A DNA stretch of 34,739 nucleotides from Brunnivagina elsteri CCALA 953 (GTDB lineage: Bacteria > Cyanobacteriota > Cyanobacteriia > Cyanobacteriales > Nostocaceae): positions 1 through 34,739 of the forward strand of contig NZ_NTFS01000016.1 in NCBI RefSeq assembly GCF_002289455.1. The letters are read 5' to 3'. This document shows, piece after piece, positions 15,517-23,266 of the stretch; position 1 is the stretch's first letter, and each line of letters opens with the position of its first letter. A program made the position numbers and the translations under genes. The notes below the pieces were generated by a model, which did not search any database, was not told the origin of the DNA, and saw nothing but the letters and a program-made list of their open reading frames with translations.

Positions 15517-16035
15517 ATGAATATTAGAAATTTTAGGTTAAGCACAAAAATTTGCACAGGTATACTTAGTATATTCCTCTACGTAACACTTAGTATTACG
15601 GCTGCTTTTTGTTTTCCTCCAACGGCTTTGGCTCTTGATTACAACAAAGAAATCCTCATCAATACTGATTTTTCAGGACGGGATTTGAGCGACTCCAGCT
15701 TTACCAAGGCAAATCTCAAACAAAGCAATTTCAGTAAATCCAACTTACGAGGAGTTAGTTTTTTTGCCGCTAATTTAGAGTCAGTCGATTTCACTGGTGC
15801 AGATTTAAGCAACACAACTTTAGATTCAGCACGTTTAATTAAAGCCAATTTAACCAATGCGATTTTAGAAGGTGCATTTGCTGCCAGTTCTCAATTTGAA
15901 GGTGCAATTATTGATGGGGCTGATTTCACCGACGTTTTACTACGTAATGACGAGCAAAAAAAATTATGTCAAATAGCCAAAGGTACAAACCCCACAACTA
16001 AACGCGATACCCGTGAAACGTTAATGTGTCCATAG
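15517..16035 (+). CDS. Exported pentapeptide-repeat protein
   Basis: A 172-residue protein with a signal peptide (hydrophobic 13-35, ending TALALDYN) and about eighteen pentapeptide repeats of the A(D/N)LXX type from residue 45 to 140: TDFSGRDLSD, ANLKQSNFSKSNLRG, ANLESVDFTGADLSN. These form a right-handed beta-helix. A C-terminal cap follows, with two Cys (QKKLCQIAKG and LMCP) that might form a disulphide. In cyanobacteria such proteins are found in the thylakoid lumen or periplasm; the role is unknown. The 3' end overlaps the frame of the transposase-nuclease remnant by ten bases. Confidence 0.85.
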   Translation: MNIRNFRLSTKICTGILSIFLYVTLSITAAFCFPPTALALDYNKEILINTDFSGRDLSDSSFTKANLKQSNFSKSNLRGVSFFAANLESVDFTGADLSNTTLDSARLIKANLTNAILEGAFAASSQFEGAIIDGADFTDVLLRNDEQKKLCQIAKGTNPTTKRDTRETLMCP

Positions 16036-16340
16036 AAAAAGGGAAAGAAGGAAACTTAAGAAACCGGCGAGAACTTCTAGAATTAATAGAGACGATCATA
16101 GTTTATAAATTCCCTCAAAAGAGCCGAGAGGAGATTGAGCAAATGTTAGGATTAAGCGAATTAAAGAAAACAAGAGTCTATCAAGAAGCAAAAGAAGAGG
16201 GTAAGCTGGAAGGGCAACTGGAAGCTGTACCATTCATGCTCAGTTTAGGTGCTACTGTAGAGCAGATAGCAGAGACTTTGGGTTTGGAGATTGAGCAGGT
16301 TCGTCAGGTTGCACAAAATAATCAATCTAATCGGAAATAA
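16026..16340 (+). pseudogene. C-terminal remnant of an Rpn/DUF2887-type transposase-nuclease
   Basis: This 104-codon frame starts at a GTG inside the end of the pentapeptide gene. It matches only the C-terminal part of the recombination-promoting nuclease / putative transposase proteins common in cyanobacteria: ELIETIIVYKFPQKSREEIEQMLGL, then VYQEAKEEGKLEGQLEA and a short helix pair (LGLEIEQVRQVAQ). The PD-(D/E)XK catalytic half is missing, and the frame closes directly upstream (TGA just before the GTG). I read it as a decayed copy whose front was lost. A dispersed palindrome follows at 16356. A short functional product is possible but unsupported. Confidence 0.65.
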
Positions 16341-16355
16341 TTCAATAAAATGAAG

Positions 16356-16379
16356 AGAGACGCGATGTATCGCGTCTCT
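16356..16379. repeat. 24-bp palindrome, dispersed small repeat (copy 3)
   Basis: AGAGACGCGAT-gt-ATCGCGTCTCT, followed by ACATAAAT, between the remnant and the convergent dnaG. Same family as 2961-2984 and 11657-11680. Confidence 0.8.
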
Positions 16380-16401
16380 ACATAAATAAAATTATAATAA
16401 A

Positions 16402-18372
16402 TTACAATAAATCAATAATTGTAAATTGTCGTTGACGCTCTAACTCTTTCTGCCTAGTTTTTTCTCGATAAAATGCTTGGTAACAAGAGTCATATTTTTC
16501 TGATTCGATTTGCGAATCAGTTTCTTGCAAAAGCTTAGAAAAATACTGAATGCGTTTTTCACACAATACTTCCTCTATACGAGCAATAGTGGCTTGAACC
16601 ACTTGGGGCGATCGCATGATTTCTGTCTTCGCTTTTTCGGTCAGAATAAATAAATGGGAAATTGATACGGATTCTTCAGGAAATTCTAGACATATATCTT
16701 GCAATCTAGATACTAAATCTCGTTCATTGTCATCAGTAATTAAATCAGTCACTTCTAGTATACTTTGCCACAAGAATCTGTGATGTGAAAGGCTAAATTG
16801 TAAGTCACGCTCTTCAAGTTCATTAACTATATTTTGGCGTTGTCCAGGACAATTTAAGTAAATTCTCAATAATAACCCTTCCGCTCTTTCTAAGAGACTA
16901 TTTTCAGTTTTGGAAACTAGCGGGGATTTTTCTTTATTTGAATCTACATAGCTTGAATTTGTATATTTTGAATCATAGTTTGAATTATGAAAACGCGGTT
17001 TTTCTCTTTCCCTACTATTGGTTTGTGCTGGTGAAATTTGTGTGAGTAAATTCTCTATGCGTAAGGGTATTAATTGACTATTCCCTAAACTCAAAATTTC
17101 TGCACAATTAGAAATGTAATAAGTTAAAGTATCTTTATTAACAATATTTTTGAGTAATTTAACTATTTGTTGTGAAGCTTGTTGGTAATCTGTCGCTTGC
17201 TTTAAATCTTTTTTTGTAACAATTTGCTGGATTTGCCAATCAATCCAAAGGGGAGCATTAGCTAATAACTGACGATAATCTTCCGATGAATGTGTATGCA
17301 AATACTCATCGGCATCTTTACCATCGGGAATATTGAGAATTCTTAAAGCAACTTCACCCTGATAAGCTAAATTAGCTATCTCCCCGATTGCCCTCTCTGC
17401 GGCATTTGTCCCCGCTTTGTCAGCATCAAAGTTGAGTATAAGCTGCTTGGATTCACTGTAACGTAATGCTAATTTAACCTGCTCAATACTTAAAGCAGTA
17501 CCCAAAGATGCTACAGCATTATTAATACCCGACGCATGAAGCGCGATCGCATCAAAATATCCTTCAACTACAATAGCTTGATCGAATTGCGATATCCCAT
17601 TTTTGGCAGCATCGAGGGCAAATAAGGTTTTACCTTTACTAAATAACTCGGTTTCCGGCGAATTTAAATACTTGGGTTGCTCATCCTTCATTGTTCTCCC
17701 ACCAAAAGCAATCACCCGTCCCATCACATCACGGATGGGAATCATAATGCGATCGCGAAACACATCGTAATAACCGCTTCCCTCTTTACGAGGTTTAATT
17801 AAACCAGCTTTCTCCACCAATTGCACAGGATAATGCTTATCTTCCACTAAATACCGATATAGTGTATCCCAACCCCCAGGAGCATAGCCCAAAGCGAAAA
17901 TCTGCACTACTTCATCACTCAATTTCCTCTTTTCCCGCAGATATTCATGCGCCCCATAACTAAAATTTTTGAGTGCGTGCTGGTAGAATTGTGCCGTAGC
18001 TGCCAAGACTTGATATAGTTGCTCCCGTAGCGATATCTGACGCTGTAATTCTTGTCGCTGTTCTGGTGCTAGGGTTTGGACAGTAACCTGATACCGTCGT
18101 GCCAAATCTAGAACTACTTCCGAAAAAGAGCGCTTTTGCAACTCCATCAAGAACTTAATCGAGCCTCCACTAGCTTGACAGCCAAAACAATAGTACATTT
18201 GCTTGGTTTGGCTAACAGTAAAACTGGGGCTTTTCTCATCATGAAAAGGACATAAACCAACATAATCCCTACCACGTTTGCGTAACACAACATGTTCCGA
18301 GACGACATCATATATATCAGCTCGTTCTTTTACTACTTCGATTGTGTCGGGATGCAAGCGGGGAATTTGCAT
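16402..18372 (-). CDS. dnaG: DNA primase
   Basis: Makes RNA primers for replication. The 656 residues have a CHC2 zinc-binding domain with C41, H44, C62 and C65 (CPFHDEKSPSF to YYCFGCQASGG), then the catalytic core EKRKLSDEVVQIFALGYAPGGW and FRDRIMIPIRDVMGRVIAFGGR. The TOPRIM domain carries VVEGYFDAIALH and LILNFDADKAGTNAAERA with the catalytic Glu and Asp pair. The C-terminal 200 residues are more variable, as usual for the helicase-interacting region. The ATG at 18372 fits the family start (MQIPRLHPDTIEVVKERADI). The 3' end converges on the transposase-nuclease remnant. Confidence 0.96.
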   Translation of the reverse strand: MQIPRLHPDTIEVVKERADIYDVVSEHVVLRKRGRDYVGLCPFHDEKSPSFTVSQTKQMYYCFGCQASGGSIKFLMELQKRSFSEVVLDLARRYQVTVQTLAPEQRQELQRQISLREQLYQVLAATAQFYQHALKNFSYGAHEYLREKRKLSDEVVQIFALGYAPGGWDTLYRYLVEDKHYPVQLVEKAGLIKPRKEGSGYYDVFRDRIMIPIRDVMGRVIAFGGRTMKDEQPKYLNSPETELFSKGKTLFALDAAKNGISQFDQAIVVEGYFDAIALHASGINNAVASLGTALSIEQVKLALRYSESKQLILNFDADKAGTNAAERAIGEIANLAYQGEVALRILNIPDGKDADEYLHTHSSEDYRQLLANAPLWIDWQIQQIVTKKDLKQATDYQQASQQIVKLLKNIVNKDTLTYYISNCAEILSLGNSQLIPLRIENLLTQISPAQTNSREREKPRFHNSNYDSKYTNSSYVDSNKEKSPLVSKTENSLLERAEGLLLRIYLNCPGQRQNIVNELEERDLQFSLSHHRFLWQSILEVTDLITDDNERDLVSRLQDICLEFPEESVSISHLFILTEKAKTEIMRSPQVVQATIARIEEVLCEKRIQYFSKLLQETDSQIESEKYDSCYQAFYREKTRQKELERQRQFTIIDLL

Positions 18373-18373
18373 A

Positions 18374-18394
18374 TTGGTTATTGGTTATTGGTTA
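18374..18394. repeat. Three perfect 7-nt repeats (STRR-like)
   Basis: TTGGTTA three times directly upstream of the dnaG start. Short heptamer tandem repeats are a hallmark of heterocyst-forming cyanobacteria. Confidence 0.65.
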
Positions 18395-18441
18395 TTAAGA
18401 GTGGGTAATAAGGAATCGTAATTTAGTTGGAAGACAAAGCA

Positions 18442-18459
18442 TTAGTACTAACTTAGTAC
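18442..18459. promoter_or_regulatory. Direct/inverted TTAGTAC repeats between dnaG and 18570
   Basis: TTAGTACTAA (18442-18451, itself a perfect palindrome) is followed by TTAGTAC (18453-18459), so two TTAGTAC copies lie 11 bases apart, one helix turn. It could be an operator for either divergent gene. It does not match the cyanobacterial LexA box spacing. Confidence 0.3.
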
Positions 18460-18569
18460 AATTAAAGTAGAAATTATATTTTCCTCCTTTCCCCTTAACC
18501 TTTGCGGTTTTGCTTGAGAATGGTATAACTTAGCGCTAAAGCGAAATATTATCAGAGGATTTACTGAAA

Positions 18570-19904
18570 ATGGGACGTATTTTTATTTCAGCAGCACATG
18601 GGGGTCGAGAAGGTGGGAGAATTGATCCAGGTACGGTGGCTGGAGGGACGACAGAAGCCCGTGAAATGATTTTACTGCGGGATTTAATTATGGGTGAATT
18701 GCGCTCTCGGAATTGGGAAATACTCTCGGTTCCCGATGATTTGAGTGCCCAGGGTACTATTAACTGGATTAATACCCGTTCCCGTCCGCGTGATGTCGCT
18801 TTGGAAATCCAAAACGATGCGGCTTCAAATCCATCAGTACGAGGTGCTACCGTTTACTATATCGCCAATAATAGCGATCGCAGAAAAAATGCCGAAACCT
18901 TGCTTTTAGCATTACTACGAAAAATTCCCCAATTACCGAATCGTGGTGTAAAACCGGATACAAATTCCGGATTTGGTAGTTTGGTTTTTTGCCGACAGAT
19001 TGCGATCGCATCGCTACAAATTCAAGTTGGGTTTCTCACAAGTCCTGATGATAGGTCTTTATTACAAAATCGTCGTCGCGACTTTGCTGTGGGAATTGCC
19101 GACGGTTTAGTGTCGTGGATTCGTGTGATTGACCCAGGTACAACCCCAACTGAGCCAAATTATCCAATTATTAATATCAACATCAATGGCACAAACTCCT
19201 CTGATAAAGGAATTTTAATCAATGGAAATGCTTACATCCCAATTAATTTAGTTAATAGTTTAAATATAGATTTATCAAAAGCACCAAATATCAGACAAGT
19301 CACTTACAAACAAATTGTTTATATTAAAGCAGTAGACTTACAAGAATTTAATATTTCAGTGGGTTGGGATGGGGCAACACGCACAGTAAAACTACGTTCC
19401 AATGTAGCTTCTGGTCAAATTGATAAAATAATATTCAACGGTAGAACTACAAAAGAACAATTAGAATCATTCCTCAGGGATAATAATCGTAATGCTCTAG
19501 CTCAATTCCCAGACATTGCTCAGTTATACCTTGAAGAAGCTAGAAAAGAAGGTGTAAATCATGATATTTCCTTCAGCCAAATGTGTTTAGAAACAGACTA
19601 TTTACGCTTTAGTGGTGATATTAAAGCCGAACAAAACAACTTTGCTAGCTTAGGGACAATTGGTGGTGGTAGCGAATCAGCTATCTTTGACAGTGCCCGA
19701 ATTGGAGTTAGGGCACATATCCAACATTTAAAAGCATACGCAAGTCTAGAAGCACTACAGCAGGAAGTTGTAGACCCAAGATTTCGTTTTGTGACGCGAG
19801 GAGTCGCACCGTTAGTCGCTGATTTATCTGGTCGTTGGTCAGCCGATTTAGATTATGGAAGCAAGATTTTGGCAATACTCAAAAGGCTATATGAGTCAAT
19901 ATAA
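18570..19904 (+). CDS. Amidase_3-like plus glucosaminidase cell-wall protein
   Basis: A 444-residue protein of three parts. Residues 1-195 follow the N-acetylmuramoyl-L-alanine amidase (Amidase_3) fold: IFISAAHGG with H10, then TTEAREM with E29. Residues about 210-275 resemble a copper-amine-oxidase-N-type stalk domain (GILINGNAYIPINLVNSL). Residues about 285-444 are a glucosaminidase domain (FSQMCLETDYLRFSGDIKAEQNNFASLG), expected to cut the glycan strand. In the amidase part the position of the second zinc His is Q81 (ALEIQNDAA) and that of the catalytic Glu is Q152 (QIQVGFLTS), so amidase activity is doubtful. No signal peptide is visible. Divergent from dnaG. Confidence 0.82.
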   Translation: MGRIFISAAHGGREGGRIDPGTVAGGTTEAREMILLRDLIMGELRSRNWEILSVPDDLSAQGTINWINTRSRPRDVALEIQNDAASNPSVRGATVYYIANNSDRRKNAETLLLALLRKIPQLPNRGVKPDTNSGFGSLVFCRQIAIASLQIQVGFLTSPDDRSLLQNRRRDFAVGIADGLVSWIRVIDPGTTPTEPNYPIINININGTNSSDKGILINGNAYIPINLVNSLNIDLSKAPNIRQVTYKQIVYIKAVDLQEFNISVGWDGATRTVKLRSNVASGQIDKIIFNGRTTKEQLESFLRDNNRNALAQFPDIAQLYLEEARKEGVNHDISFSQMCLETDYLRFSGDIKAEQNNFASLGTIGGGSESAIFDSARIGVRAHIQHLKAYASLEALQQEVVDPRFRFVTRGVAPLVADLSGRWSADLDYGSKILAILKRLYESI

Positions 19905-20100
19905 TAATTGGCGAGTTAAGAGTTTTTAGTTAAGAGCTAAAAAGTAAAATTAGGTATCTTGCAATTCTTAGAAATCTAAATTAAACAACATACCACTATT
20001 GATTGTATAGATTTATGTTGGGTTACGCAAAGCCTCCACTACAAAGAATAAGAAATCTTCATTCTTTACTCTCTGCGTCTCTGCATGACATAAATATAAA

Positions 20101-20121
20101 TTGATATTGATATTGATATTT
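20101..20121. repeat. 6-nt tandem repeat
   Basis: TTGATA is repeated three times and then TTTATA, between the converging genes at 18570 and 20153. Low complexity. Confidence 0.5.
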
Positions 20122-20152
20122 ATACTTCGCCTAATTTAATTCACTTTCCAAA

Positions 20153-21472
20153 CTATAAACTAAACTCAGCCACATCACTTTCTGCATTGCCTCCAACGAC
20201 ACTAAGCTTAAACTTGTCACCGTGAATAATATCACCAAATTTCATATTTGGATTCTGATACATAATATTTAATACGGTAATAAAGTCACGGACAATTTCA
20301 CCGGGAGTTAATAATGCATCTGCACCTAAACGGTTCACTATTTCCTGGACAAATTCTTTGCATTCACGAGTCGGCAAAGGTTTACTATTCTGATAATTTG
20401 ATGCATGAATTTCTGCTAATCTTTGCAATAAAGAAAGAATTTCTTCTTCACTTAATGGATTCAATCTAATCACAGGACCAAAAAATTCTTGGACACCAGA
20501 TTGAGCAACAAAACGGCTTTCCTTAGTACGTCTACGCCATGCTGGATCAGAAAAAAGTCCACGATTTTGGTCTTCTAAAAATTTAGTTGTCCCACCAATT
20601 AAAAAACCTAAATGTTCGGCTTTACATTGCATAGTATCATTGAAAATTCCTAGCAAGCGATTATAATTTTTTTCACGGGTGACTGTAGCCGGAATTTGAT
20701 ACAAATTCACCGCTTCATCAAGCATAATTATCAACCCTTTATAGCCGATTTCAGCAACAAATTTTGCTAATATCTTAATATAATCGTACCAGCTTTCATC
20801 ATCAATAATAACACGCACACCCAATGCTTGTTTCGCCTCCGTTTTGGTGTTAAATTCACCCCTCAACCAACGCAATGCGGCATTTTTTAAATTATCATCA
20901 TCTTGTCTATAACCACGCCAATAAGCACTAATTACACTACCAAAATCAAACCCATGAACTAAATCTTCAATGTATTGAACGACTTCGCGAATTTTTTCTT
21001 CTACTTTGTCATCAAAACCTTCATCATTAGGACGCATTCCAGAATCTTTAGCGACTTCTTGTTGAATTTTGTTGATCCAACCTTCCAAAATAGAGACTAA
21101 TGCACCACCATCGGGACGTGTTTTTGTGGCAAAATGACTCATCAATTCTCGATAGGTTGCTAATCCTTCATTATTGCTACCTGCAAGTCGTCTTCCTGAG
21201 GATAAATCTGCATCTGCAACGACAAAACCCTGTTCCATTGCCCGGTTTCTAATCAGTTGCAGCATAAAGCTTTTTCCCGAACCATAATTGCCAATAATAA
21301 AGCGAAATGCGGCGACTCCATCCGCAATATCACCAAGATTTTGAATGAGGCTTTTTAGTTCTTGTTCTCTTCCGACTGCGATATGTTCTACACCTTCTCT
21401 TGGTACTACCCCAGCACCAAGAGAATTAATTAAGCCAGTAGATATTTTTTTGGATAATTTAACTTTTACCAT
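20153..21472 (-). CDS. DUF2791/BrxD-like P-loop ATPase
   Basis: A 439-residue ATPase with Walker A GNYGSGKS (61-68), the following GFVVADADLSSGRRL, and Walker B GLIIMLDEA (246-254), all typical of the DUF2791 family that includes BrxD of BREX phage-defence systems. Known DUF2791 genes sit with TerB-N/TerB-C proteins and a superfamily 2 helicase in predicted Ter-linked stress or DNA-processing operons. Here a TerB-C protein is directly upstream on the same strand (127-base gap), which fits that association, but no helicase, methylase or TerB-N gene is in view. Its role is therefore inferred from context. RWRRRTKES and VIRLNPLSEEE are probable sensor and C-terminal lid regions. Confidence 0.83.
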   Translation of the reverse strand: MVKVKLSKKISTGLINSLGAGVVPREGVEHIAVGREQELKSLIQNLGDIADGVAAFRFIIGNYGSGKSFMLQLIRNRAMEQGFVVADADLSSGRRLAGSNNEGLATYRELMSHFATKTRPDGGALVSILEGWINKIQQEVAKDSGMRPNDEGFDDKVEEKIREVVQYIEDLVHGFDFGSVISAYWRGYRQDDDNLKNAALRWLRGEFNTKTEAKQALGVRVIIDDESWYDYIKILAKFVAEIGYKGLIIMLDEAVNLYQIPATVTREKNYNRLLGIFNDTMQCKAEHLGFLIGGTTKFLEDQNRGLFSDPAWRRRTKESRFVAQSGVQEFFGPVIRLNPLSEEEILSLLQRLAEIHASNYQNSKPLPTRECKEFVQEIVNRLGADALLTPGEIVRDFITVLNIMYQNPNMKFGDIIHGDKFKLSVVGGNAESDVAEFSL

Positions 21473-21599
21473 GTTGGAAACCTCAGTTTATTTTAACCGC
21501 AGAAGCTTGCAGCTAGATGTTTACTTTCTTAAATATTTTACAATGTTGAATTTGATTATGTTTAGTTTTATTTTTAGTTTTATTTTTAGCAAAACTAAT

Positions 21600-22958
21600 T
21601 TAACTAGATGATGCACTTTGAGCAATAATTTCTTCGTATGTTTCTATTATTTTTTTGACGTTTGTGACGTATTCTTGATAAATAGATGGCAATTCAGAAG
21701 CTGTATTAATTATTAGTTCACCAATGGTATCGCTGGCACATTCGTTAATAGCATCAATGAGGAGGTTAGGCATTGTAATATTGGCTTCGGCTATTTGCTT
21801 TATTACTGAGTTTGGATTTTCTTGTTCTAAAATAGCTTTTAAAACTTGCAGTTCGTGGTTAGGAAGATGATTGAAAAAGTCACCCCATTCCCCTGATAGA
21901 CTCTCTAAGTTTAGATTTTCTAAGTTTAAATTTTCTGGACTTAAATTTTCTGTTTTGGGATTATCTAAATTACTTATTCTATTTTCATTTGAATCTAAAG
22001 TTTCAATTAATTCCGAAAAAGGGAATAATTCGACTGCTTCTTCTAATACAGTTCCTTGGGTATTATTATCTGTATATATAGCCTCATCTGGATTAAGACT
22101 TTCCATTTGTTGCAGCAATTCCCAGACTTGAGTTTGCAGCAAGTTGTGTTCATCTTTTAATAATGATATTTGGTCTTGGAGATTTTTTAATTCTTCTTGC
22201 TTAGATGTGAGTTTAGTTTGAATATTTTTAATTTTAGTTTCAATATTTTTACGTTCTGCTGTTTTTACTGATATTAGTTCATTTTTTTGCTGTTCTTGAA
22301 CTTCTAGTTCTTGTATTTGCACTCGCAATTGATGCAGCTTTTCTTCGAGTTGTGGTTTTAGTCTATCTAATAAAGTTAAATTATTTTCAAATTCTTCTTT
22401 CTCTTTTTTTAGTTCATTAACTTGTATTTGTAATTGTGTAATTTCCGCACGGGAAACATTAACATTTAACTCTTGTCGGCGTTTTTCCGCAGCAAAAGAA
22501 TTATTAAATTCTATTTTGCTCCTTTCGAGACTATTTATCTCATTTTGTAGCTGGTCAATAACTAACTCTAGTTGCCTTTGTTGTCCAACAAAACTACTTA
22601 ATTCACGGTTGAGAATGTCCCGTTGATTACGGCGATCGCCTATTTGATTTTGTAGTTGGCTTGATTCAGAATATAGCGATTGACGACGATTTTCTAGTTC
22701 GTTAACTTCGGCAAAAACTTGGGATTTTATACCTTCAAGTTCGCGAATACGTTTATACAAAGAATCAATAACAAGCATCTCAGAATTTCGACGACGCTTA
22801 TCAACAAAAAATGCTGCCAGATAGGTAGAAAGTACAGTAACAAAGGCAGTGAGAAAGGCTTGATTGAAATTCCAGTGAAGAACAAGACTAAGACCAAAAC
22901 TCACACCGAAGGCTATTATACCTAAAATGAACCGATTGCTGAACGTTGGTGATTGCAT
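21600..22958 (-). CDS. Membrane-anchored coiled-coil protein with TerB-C-like domain
   Basis: A 452-residue protein from the ATG at 22958 (MQSPTFSNRFILG; the open frame continues to 22991). Two membrane segments (about 9-25 and 33-50) are followed by KRRRN, which keeps the rest cytoplasmic. Residues about 60-300 are a long coiled coil rich in Glu, Gln and Lys. A linker with NLSPENLNLENLNLESL, encoded by three 15-nt repeats, leads to a C-terminal domain (355-440: EWGDFFNHLPNHELQVLKAIL, PNLLIDAINECASDTIGELI, IYQEYVTNVKKIIETYEE) that matches TerB-C of tellurite-resistance-linked proteins as I know them. The DUF2791 ATPase gene is downstream. It may tether that ATPase to the membrane. Confidence 0.75.
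   Translation of the reverse strand: MQSPTFSNRFILGIIAFGVSFGLSLVLHWNFNQAFLTAFVTVLSTYLAAFFVDKRRRNSEMLVIDSLYKRIRELEGIKSQVFAEVNELENRRQSLYSESSQLQNQIGDRRNQRDILNRELSSFVGQQRQLELVIDQLQNEINSLERSKIEFNNSFAAEKRRQELNVNVSRAEITQLQIQVNELKKEKEEFENNLTLLDRLKPQLEEKLHQLRVQIQELEVQEQQKNELISVKTAERKNIETKIKNIQTKLTSKQEELKNLQDQISLLKDEHNLLQTQVWELLQQMESLNPDEAIYTDNNTQGTVLEEAVELFPFSELIETLDSNENRISNLDNPKTENLSPENLNLENLNLESLSGEWGDFFNHLPNHELQVLKAILEQENPNSVIKQIAEANITMPNLLIDAINECASDTIGELIINTASELPSIYQEYVTNVKKIIETYEEIIAQSASSS
21905..21949. repeat. Three 15-nt tandem repeats inside the TerB-C gene
   Basis: The units 21905-21919, 21920-21934 and 21935-21949 follow CTAAGTTTAAATTTT with two or three changes, and code for repeated Glu-Asn-Leu pentads in frame. 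Confidence 0.7.
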
Positions 22959-23266
22959 ATAAATTATGTTTAGCCTAGTACAACACAACAAAAGTAAAAA
23001 GCCAAAAGAAAGATACTTCTATAAACTTTTCAAACATTTTAAATGCTAGCTTTGTTTTTGCCGTAATTTACTAGTTTTTGTATCTACCCTATTTTAAATT
23101 TTTCTACGAATACTTAGCCACTATTCGCTTCCCATATATTTAAATCCATGTTTCGGTTTCAGTTTAAAATTAAATTTAGATTTAGATTTAGATTGTAATT
23201 TTCCTTTTATTCCCTCTAGTGGTGTGCGTATAATACTTTACTTGATGTTGTCAAAAAATGAAATAC
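22959..23266. other. Intergenic region upstream of the TerB-C gene
   Basis: About 308 bases, AT-rich. It includes a run of AAATTTAGATTT-type direct repeats near 23165-23195. No gene or clear promoter is seen. The length suggests the TerB-C gene has its own promoter rather than reading through from the DUF815 gene. Confidence 0.5.

Noticed and set aside
18442-18459. LexA box upstream of dnaG
   Set aside because: The GTAC half sites are seven bases apart, not four as in the cyanobacterial LexA consensus.
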